A program made the position numbers and the translations under genes. This document shows, one piece after another, positions 58,835 to 64,000 of a DNA stretch of 64,000 bases; the first letter of the stretch is position 1; every line of letters starts with the position of its first letter. This DNA comes from Candidatus Promineifilum breve (GTDB lineage: Bacteria > Chloroflexota > Anaerolineae > Promineifilales > Promineifilaceae). The stretch covers positions 1,466,726-1,530,725 of the forward strand of contig NZ_LN890655.1 of NCBI RefSeq assembly GCF_900066015.1. Reading direction: 5' to 3'. The notes under the pieces are model-generated. The model was not told where the DNA came from, did no database searches, and worked only from the letters and a program-made list of their open reading frames with translations.

Positions 58835-59374
58835 ATGACGCTGCGGGTGCGCCCCGGCGAGACGGTGCGCTTTCCCGCCGAGTGTGTGGCCTGCGGTCAA
58901 CCGGCGCGGGAACGCCTGAGCTTGCACAAGCGGCGCGGTCAGGTCACTCGCCGGGTTGACGCGCCATTGTGCGCCGACTGTGCCCGCCAATTGGCGCGGC
59001 GTAGCGGCCAGGAAGAGCGGCTGCTGCGGCTGAGCTGGCCGGCGGCGGCGCTGACGGCCGTGGCCCTGGCGCTGCCGGCGGCGTTGGCCCTGTCGGGCGT
59101 CGGCTGGTGGCTGCGGCTGCCCATCGCGGTGGGGCTGGGGCTGGCCGGTGGCGCGTTCATCCGCTGGGCATTGGTCCGGCGGGCGGCGGCGGCCGAACTG
59201 CCCGAGCGCCGCGCCGTGCGCCAGGCCGCGCAGATCGTCGATTTTACCTGGCGCGATATGACACTGGCCTTTACCAATCACGCAATGGCCGATCGGGTAC
59301 GCGCGCTAAACCCGGGCCTGGTTGTTGATGAGCCGGCGGTCGAAGCCGCGCCGCCGGCCGACACCACCAATTAA
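58835..59374 (+). CDS. Small membrane protein with N-terminal zinc ribbon
   Basis: 179 residues from the ATG at 58835 (GGAAG at 58825-58829). ATGs at 58820 and 58823 are also in frame. Two CxxC pairs (CVACGQP near residue 19 and CADCARQ near 52) would bind zinc. Two close hydrophobic segments (about 67-90 and 93-112) form a membrane hairpin. The rest is a helical cytosolic tail. The family is not recognised. It is preceded by a well-formed promoter and operator-like repeat and stands 41 bases before etfB. Confidence 0.75.
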   Translation: MTLRVRPGETVRFPAECVACGQPARERLSLHKRRGQVTRRVDAPLCADCARQLARRSGQEERLLRLSWPAAALTAVALALPAALALSGVGWWLRLPIAVGLGLAGGAFIRWALVRRAAAAELPERRAVRQAAQIVDFTWRDMTLAFTNHAMADRVRALNPGLVVDEPAVEAAPPADTTN

Positions 59375-59415
59375 CATTACCATATCTGTTATTGAAATTT
59401 GATGGAGGTTGATCT

Positions 59416-60210
59416 ATGAAAGTAGTCGTGTGCGTGAAACAAACGCCCAGCACGACCGCCGTATTCGCGGTGAAAGACGGCGCCGTCAGTTGGGAAGACC
59501 CCGGCGGCAAGCCCAACGTCGTCAATCCCTGGGACGAATACGCGGTCGAAGAAGCGATTAAGTTTAAGGAAGATCGCGGCGCGTCGGACGCCATTGCGCT
59601 GTGCGTGGGCGACGCGGCCAGCGATGAAGCCCTGAAGACCTGTCTGGCGATGGGCTGCACCGAGGCGGTGCTCGTGTCCGACCCGGCGCTGGCCGGCTCC
59701 GACACGCTGGGCACGGCCCGCACCCTGGCCGCCGCCATCGGCAAGATCGGCGACGTGCAGGTGGCCCTGTTCGGCAAGCAGGCCATCGACGGCGATTCGG
59801 GCCACGTGCCGGTGCAGACGGCGCGCGTCCTCGGCTGGACGCCCCTGACCTACGTCTCGGCCATCAAGTCGGTCGACGGCGGCAGCATCACCGTCGAGCG
59901 CCTGACCGACGACGGCAAGGAGACGGTCAGCGCCAAGCTGCCGGTCGTCCTCAGCGTCGTGAAGGAACTCAACGAGCCGCGCTACCCGTCCTTCATGGGC
60001 ATCCGCAAGGCCAGCAAGGCCGTCATCCCCACCTGGTCGGCGGGCGATGTCGGCGTCAGCAATGCCGGCGCGGCGGCGGCCAAGTCGGATTGGTCGAAGG
60101 TCTATCCCGTGCCGCCGCGTGAGGGCGAGGTCGAGATGATCGCCGCCGACAGCGTGGAAGAACAGGCGCGCATCCTGGTCAATAAACTGTTTGAGGAGAA
60201 GGTCATATGA
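59416..60210 (+). CDS. etfB: Electron transfer flavoprotein beta subunit
   Basis: 264 residues. Soluble partner of EtfA that carries AMP (or FAD in bifurcating types) and passes electrons from acyl-CoA and related dehydrogenases. It opens MKVVVCVKQTPSTTAVF. NPWDEYAVEEAIKFKE follows, then VALFGKQAIDGDSGHVP, the usual EtfB nucleotide-binding part. Near the end, YPSFMGIRKASKAVIPTWS is the family signature loop. GGAGG lies before the ATG. The stop overlaps the etfA start (ATGA). Whether this pair bifurcates cannot be judged without the redox partners. Confidence 0.96.
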   Translation: MKVVVCVKQTPSTTAVFAVKDGAVSWEDPGGKPNVVNPWDEYAVEEAIKFKEDRGASDAIALCVGDAASDEALKTCLAMGCTEAVLVSDPALAGSDTLGTARTLAAAIGKIGDVQVALFGKQAIDGDSGHVPVQTARVLGWTPLTYVSAIKSVDGGSITVERLTDDGKETVSAKLPVVLSVVKELNEPRYPSFMGIRKASKAVIPTWSAGDVGVSNAGAAAAKSDWSKVYPVPPREGEVEMIAADSVEEQARILVNKLFEEKVI

Positions 60211-61184
60211 GCGGTGGCGTGTGGGTATTCATTGAGAATCGTGACGGCGCGATTGGCGCCATCAGCCGCGAGGCGCTCGGCGCGGCCCGCGTCGTGGCCG
60301 ACGGCCTCGGCGCGCCGCTCACCGGCCTGGTCTTCGGCCACAATCTCGGCGGCGCGGCCGGCGCGGCCTTCGATCTGGGCGCGGACGCGGTCATCGCCGC
60401 CGACGACGCCACGCTGGCCGGTGGACGGCTGGAGGCGCTCGGCCCGCTGGTCGTCAAGCTGGCCCAGGAACGCCAGCCGGACGTCATCATCTTGGGCGCA
60501 TCCACCCGCGGCCGCGATCTGGCCGCCTGGGTTGGGGCCGATCTGGACGCGGGCGTCATCGCCGAGGCCATCGACCTGAGCGTCGCGGGGCAGACCGTGA
60601 AGGCCACCCGCGGCGTCTACACCGGCAAACTGCTGTGCGACACGTTCGTCAAGAGCGCGCCGCAGATCATCACCCTGCGCGGCCGGGCCTTCGCCCAGGC
60701 GGCCGCCACCGGCAAGAGCGGCTCGCCGGAGATGGTCAGCGCCGCCGTGGCCGAAGATGCCATCCCGACCAAAGTCCTCGGCTTCGAGGGCAAGGGCGGC
60801 AAGGTCAGCCTGAGTGACGCGGGCAAGATCGTCAGCGGTGGGCGCGGCGTGGGCGGGCCGGAAGGGTTCGAGCCGCTGCGCGAGCTGGCCGATGTGCTCG
60901 GCGCGGCGCTGGGCGCCTCGCGGGCCACGGTCGACGCCGGCTGGATCGCCTACGATCATCAGGTCGGCCAGACGGGCAAGACCGTCGCCCCCGATCTCTA
61001 CATCGCCTGCGGCATCAGCGGCGCCATCCAGCACCAGGCCGGTATGCGCAGCTCGAAGGTCGTCGTCGCCGTCAACAAAGACCCCGACGCGCCGATCTTC
61101 AAGCTGGCCCGCTACGGCATCGTCGGCGATCTGTTCAAGATCGTCCCGGCCCTGACGGCCGAATTCAAGAAACGTCTCAACTAA
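60207..61184 (+). CDS. etfA: Electron transfer flavoprotein alpha subunit
   Basis: 325 residues. FAD-binding subunit of ETF. The N-terminal domain opens [12 protein letters not shown]. The C-terminal FAD domain has [24 protein letters not shown] and the signature [17 protein letters not shown], followed by [17 protein letters not shown]. It is full length and co-translated with etfB. Downstream is a heptamer repeat and then rsgA. No dehydrogenase or FixCX gene is adjacent. Confidence 0.97.
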   Translation: MSGGVWVFIENRDGAIGAISREALGAARVVADGLGAPLTGLVFGHNLGGAAGAAFDLGADAVIAADDATLAGGRLEALGPLVVKLAQERQPDVIILGASTRGRDLAAWVGADLDAGVIAEAIDLSVAGQTVKATRGVYTGKLLCDTFVKSAPQIITLRGRAFAQAAATGKSGSPEMVSAAVAEDAIPTKVLGFEGKGGKVSLSDAGKIVSGGRGVGGPEGFEPLRELADVLGAALGASRATVDAGWIAYDHQVGQTGKTVAPDLYIACGISGAIQHQAGMRSSKVVVAVNKDPDAPIFKLARYGIVGDLFKIVPALTAEFKKRLN

Positions 61185-61188
61185 GAAG

Positions 61189-61268
61189 GGGCTAGGGGTT
61201 AGGTGCTAGGGGCTAGGGGAAGAACGCTCTTCCCTAGAACCTAGCACCTAGCACCTAGCACCTAACAC
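61189..61268. repeat. Heptamer inverted repeat, CTAGGGG family
   Basis: The left arm is about five 7-base units (GGGGCTA, GGGGTTA, GGTGCTA). The right arm (61229-61266) is about five CCTAGCA units. It starts 5 bases after the etfA stop and ends about 15 bases before the rsgA start codon. Confidence 0.88.
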
Positions 61269-61280
61269 CCAGAACCTATA

Positions 61281-62225
61281 TTGAACGAAGGCCTGATCAT
61301 TAAAGCCCAGAGCGGCTTCTTCACCGTCCAGCCCGACGGCGGTGGGGAGCCGGTCATCTGCCAGATTCGCGGGCGTCTGAAGCAGGAGCGCCTGCGCACG
61401 GCCATCGCCGCCGTCGGCGATCGGGTGACGTACACGGTCAACGCCGATGGCAGCGGCCTGATCCAGTCCGTGGCCGAGCGCCATTCGGCCCTGTCGCGCA
61501 CGCGCACGATTGCCGGCAACGACCGCAATCTGCAAACCGACCGCGAGCAGGTGCTCGTGGCGAACCCCGATCAGGTTGTCTTCGTCTTTTCGGTGCGTAA
61601 TCCGGCCTTTAGCCCGCGCAAGCTCGACCGCTTCCTGGTCGTGGCCGAGATGAACCATCTGCCGGCTGTCATCTGCGCCAACAAGGTCGATCTGGTCGAC
61701 GCCGGCGAGGCGCGGGCCATGTTCCGCCCCTACGAGGCCATCGGCTACCCGGTCATCCACACCAGCACCCTGACCGGCGAGGGCATCGATGCCCTGCGCG
61801 AGACGTTGCGCGGCCGAATCTCCGTGCTGGCCGGGTCGTCGGGCGTGGGCAAGTCGAGCCTGCTCAACGCCGTGCAAGCGGATTTGGGGCTGCGCGTGAA
61901 GCAGGTCAGCGACACCACCGGCAAGGGGCTGCACACCACGCGCCACGTGGAACTCATCCCCCTCGACGTGGGCGGCTACGTGGCCGACACGCCGGGCATC
62001 CGCAGCCTGGCCCTGTTCGATCTGGAGCCGGAGGAACTGGACGCCTACTTCCGCGAGATCGGCCCGCTGGTCGATCAATGCGCCTTCAGCGACTGCACCC
62101 ACACCCACGAGCCGAACTGCGCCGTGCGCGCGGCGGTCGAAGACGGGCGCGTGTCGTTTGAGCGGTATGATAGTTATTTACGGTTGCGGGAGGAGCAGCA
62201 GGGGTTGCAGGATAAGAAGTATTAA
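61281..62225 (+). CDS. rsgA: Ribosome small subunit-dependent GTPase A
   Basis: 314 residues from a TTG, which gives the conserved opening NEGLIIKAQSGFFTV. No ribosome site is visible because a repeat precedes it. An N-terminal OB fold is followed by a circularly permuted GTPase: G4 CANKVDLV, G1 AGSSGVGKSSLLN, G2 TTKGLHTT-like and G3 DTPG. The C-terminal zinc knuckle is CAFSDCTHTHEPNCAV. It helps mature the 30S subunit. The stop codon overlaps that of the convergent CobW-type gene. Confidence 0.95.
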   Translation: MNEGLIIKAQSGFFTVQPDGGGEPVICQIRGRLKQERLRTAIAAVGDRVTYTVNADGSGLIQSVAERHSALSRTRTIAGNDRNLQTDREQVLVANPDQVVFVFSVRNPAFSPRKLDRFLVVAEMNHLPAVICANKVDLVDAGEARAMFRPYEAIGYPVIHTSTLTGEGIDALRETLRGRISVLAGSSGVGKSSLLNAVQADLGLRVKQVSDTTGKGLHTTRHVELIPLDVGGYVADTPGIRSLALFDLEPEELDAYFREIGPLVDQCAFSDCTHTHEPNCAVRAAVEDGRVSFERYDSYLRLREEQQGLQDKKY

Positions 62226-63214
62226 ACCGGCTCCGCCAGACACCCCGCAAACCGCCGCCATAACTCGTCGCGATCAACGCTACCCGGCGCGCTAATCGTC
62301 ACGATCCGCGTCGCCGGCCGCTGCCTCTCCCAGCCCGCCAACCGCGTTATCTCCACCCGCCGGCAGACCACCTGCAAGACGGCCGGCCGCTCCGGCTCCT
62401 CGGCCAGGTAGACGATGCCTTTGCAACGGAAGACGCCGCCCGGCAGCCGCTGCGCTGCCCCCTCCAGCGCCGCCAGCGACAGGGGCCGGTCGGTTTCGAA
62501 GCTCCACGTATCGAACGCGGGCCGTGTCGTGTGATGGCGGTGCTCGCCATTGGGCGCAGCGGCCGTCATCAGGCGCGCCGGGTCGAAGCGGCCAACGCCC
62601 AACAGAATCTCGTAGGGCACGTCGCAATAGCTGGTCTCGACCAGGCGGATGTTGTTGAAATGATCGTCGATCAGTCCGTGGATCCGCCGCAGCGTCTCCG
62701 GCGAGGCCAGATCGACCTTGTTCAGGATAACCATGTCGGCGAAGGCGATTTGGTGCAGCTGTAGCTGTAATAGTTCCGGGTAGTCGGGATAGGCAAAGAG
62801 TTGCTGCGCGTCCAGCACGCAGGTCACACTGTCCAGGCGGATGCGGTCGCGCAGGCGGGGGGTGTGGAAGGCCAGCGTGATGCCCGCCGGGTCGGCCACG
62901 CCGCTGGCCTCCAGAAGGATGTACTCCGGGCGCTCCGGCCGGGCGATAGTCTGCAACACAGCCTCGACCAGATCATCGCGCAAACTACAGCAGATGCAGC
63001 CGTTAGCCAAACTAATCACGTCGCCGGTGATGCCTACCACGAGATCGGCATCGATGTTGATGGCGCCGAAATCATTGACCAACACAGCCACCCGCAGACC
63101 ATGATCGCCGCTCAGGATGCGGTTGAGCAAGGTCGTCTTGCCCGCGCCCAGAAAGCCGGTCAGGATGGTCAGCGGGATCGACGCGCCGGCCGCGGCATAA
63201 TCGCAAGGCTCCAT
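62222..63214 (-). CDS. CobW/YjiA-type G3E GTPase (metallochaperone family)
   Basis: 330 residues from the ATG at 63214, with GAGGAG about 10 bases upstream. An ATG at 63250 lies inside a hairpin and is less likely. P-loop LTGFLGAGKTTLLN. The metal-binding CxCC motif is in NGCICCSLRDD. Walker-B-like EASGVADP, G4 ILNKVDL. A CobW C-terminal domain follows a His-rich linker (GEHRHHTT). Such proteins deliver zinc, cobalt or other metals. The cargo cannot be read from sequence. Its 5' neighbour is the MBL-fold hydrolase, itself a metalloenzyme type. Confidence 0.92.
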   Translation of the reverse strand: MEPCDYAAAGASIPLTILTGFLGAGKTTLLNRILSGDHGLRVAVLVNDFGAINIDADLVVGITGDVISLANGCICCSLRDDLVEAVLQTIARPERPEYILLEASGVADPAGITLAFHTPRLRDRIRLDSVTCVLDAQQLFAYPDYPELLQLQLHQIAFADMVILNKVDLASPETLRRIHGLIDDHFNNIRLVETSYCDVPYEILLGVGRFDPARLMTAAAPNGEHRHHTTRPAFDTWSFETDRPLSLAALEGAAQRLPGGVFRCKGIVYLAEEPERPAVLQVVCRRVEITRLAGWERQRPATRIVTISAPGSVDRDELWRRFAGCLAEPV

Positions 63215-63232
63215 GTCGGTCACACTCCTCGC

Positions 63233-63269
63233 GCCGCCGATCCCCGGCATAATGCGGGGGATCGGCGGC
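63233..63269. terminator. Strong 13-bp stem-loop between two leftward genes
   Basis: GCCGCCGATCCCC (63233-63245) pairs perfectly with GGGGATCGGCGGC (63257-63269), loop of 11. It lies between the MBL gene stop (63284) and the CobW-type start (63214). No T run follows on the minus strand, so it may be a factor-dependent or partial terminator or an mRNA-protecting hairpin. Confidence 0.5.
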
Positions 63270-63283
63270 CTAGCGCCAACGGT

Positions 63284-64000
63284 CTACAGGCCCAGGGTCT
63301 TGGCCGGGTCCAGCGGGAAGGTTGGCGGCAGCGGATGGGCCCACTGGCGCACCTGGTCCGTAGGCGTGAATAGCGCCGGATCGATCTCCTGATCGCGGAC
63401 GTATTGCTCCTGGATGGGCGTGAATGGGTTTTGGGCCATCGCCGGCGGCGGCACCGCACCATCGAACTGATTCTGCAGCAGCCACTCCGACGACGCCCGG
63501 GCGGTATTCGTCGATTCGGGCAGGGCGGCTTCGCGGATCCACAGGTTGTCCTTGGTGACATTGACAACGGTGTGATCGATGCCGAAGGCAAAGAACCCCG
63601 GATAGTGCATCCGTACGCCGGCCATCATCTCGCCGACCAGCTCGCGGTCGAAGGAGACATGGGTAGCCATCGCCAGTCGGGGCTGGACAAGATTGGCCAG
63701 ATAGCCAAACGCGTAATGAGTGGTATGAAAGTTGTCCACCGTGAAGGCACCGATAAACGGCGAGACGCCCTGCTTGAGCGCCCACAGCCGGACGATATCG
63801 ACCGCCATCTCGGTCACGAACACGTCGACGCCCTTGGCATACTGCGCCGTCAGCTTGTCGGGCTTGCCGTCGCCCGTCCAGACGAACGATAGACCGTTCC
63901 AGTCCAGCCGGTAGGCCGAGGCGCCGTCGGCGGCGTGCGAGCGCCGCCAGTGGGTAATGACGACGCCGTCCTTATCATAGCAAACCCCGCCGTCGTCGCG
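63284..64000 (-). CDS. MBL-fold metallo-hydrolase-like protein (5' end outside window)
   Basis: 239 residues visible, with the frame open to the window edge. The segment SAYRLDWNGLSFVWTGDGKPDKL followed by AKGVDVFVTEM has the layout of the metallo-beta-lactamase strand-turn (TGD near a metal Asp). HTTHYAFGYLANLVQPRLAMATHVSFD supplies the later histidines. The family resembles long MBL-fold proteins with variable C-termini. The metal-binding HxHxDH motif would lie upstream, outside the window. The C-terminal 70 residues are Pro-rich and irregular (TPTDQVRQWAHPLPPTFPLD). The substrate is unknown. Confidence 0.7.
   Translation of the reverse strand, partial: RDDGGVCYDKDGVVITHWRRSHAADGASAYRLDWNGLSFVWTGDGKPDKLTAQYAKGVDVFVTEMAVDIVRLWALKQGVSPFIGAFTVDNFHTTHYAFGYLANLVQPRLAMATHVSFDRELVGEMMAGVRMHYPGFFAFGIDHTVVNVTKDNLWIREAALPESTNTARASSEWLLQNQFDGAVPPPAMAQNPFTPIQEQYVRDQEIDPALFTPTDQVRQWAHPLPPTFPLDPAKTLGL

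Noticed and set aside
63215-63250. Earlier start of the CobW-type GTPase at 63250
   Set aside because: The added residues are encoded by a perfect hairpin and lack a ribosome site, while the ATG at 63214 has GAGGAG upstream.

Overview
The window looks like a chromosomal contig from an uncultured Chloroflexota bacterium, most plausibly Anaerolineae-like. The support is indirect: high G+C with heavy GC3 bias, GAF-rich sensor kinases, a proline/threonine-tailed LysM protein, BMP-type ABC importers, an archaeal/thermophile-type AhcY, a LysW-like carrier and dense intergenic palindromic repeats. No rRNA, tRNA or CRISPR array was found. Genus-level placement is inference.

Layout. 1-5.4 kb: PAP2-like membrane protein (cut by the window edge), ahcY with a PfkB/adenosine-kinase-like gene (methyl-cycle clearance), then a GT2 glycosyltransferase with an RfbH-type 3-dehydrase. 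5.5-11.7 kb: LysM protein, two GAF sensor kinases and a GT-C glycosyltransferase. 12.1-13.2 kb: NAD-dependent epimerase. 13.4-23.5 kb: a duplicated BMP-type ABC importer with two ATPases, four permeases and a single lipoprotein carrying two BMP domains. 23.7-31.1 kb: M50-like protease, cNMP/PH membrane protein, def, gatC, gatA and gatB. 31.1-37.3 kb: a two-gene membrane/GAF sensor array with a receiver protein. 37.5-40.1 kb: ATP-grasp ligase, LysW-like carrier and a sialidase-like propeller. 41.1-45.4 kb: two DUF488 genes and a RecQ helicase with an extra N-terminal domain. 45.4-48.7 kb: an AT-rich foreign island with a TPR protein that carries an effector-associated (EAD-like) tail broken by an IS256-family element. 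48.7-55.7 kb: antitoxin-like orphan, acyltransferase, GH13 branching enzyme, SDR and sulfatase. 55.9-58.6 kb: small membrane protein and an orphan Dpp-type permease pair. 58.8-64 kb: zinc-ribbon membrane protein, etfBA, rsgA, a CobW-type GTPase and an MBL-fold hydrolase (cut by the window edge).

The dominant non-coding feature is a set of at least a dozen repeat families. Most are hairpins built from short 7-9 bp direct units in inverted orientation. They sit between genes inside operons, at divergent promoters, nested inside one another, and in frame at the 3' ends of several coding sequences, where they encode low-complexity tails. The strongest candidates for something new are the double-BMP/double-permease importer, the ATP-grasp plus LysW-like pair, the IS-broken TPR-EAD gene whose lost C-terminus can be read beyond the IS, and the nested and in-gene repeats.
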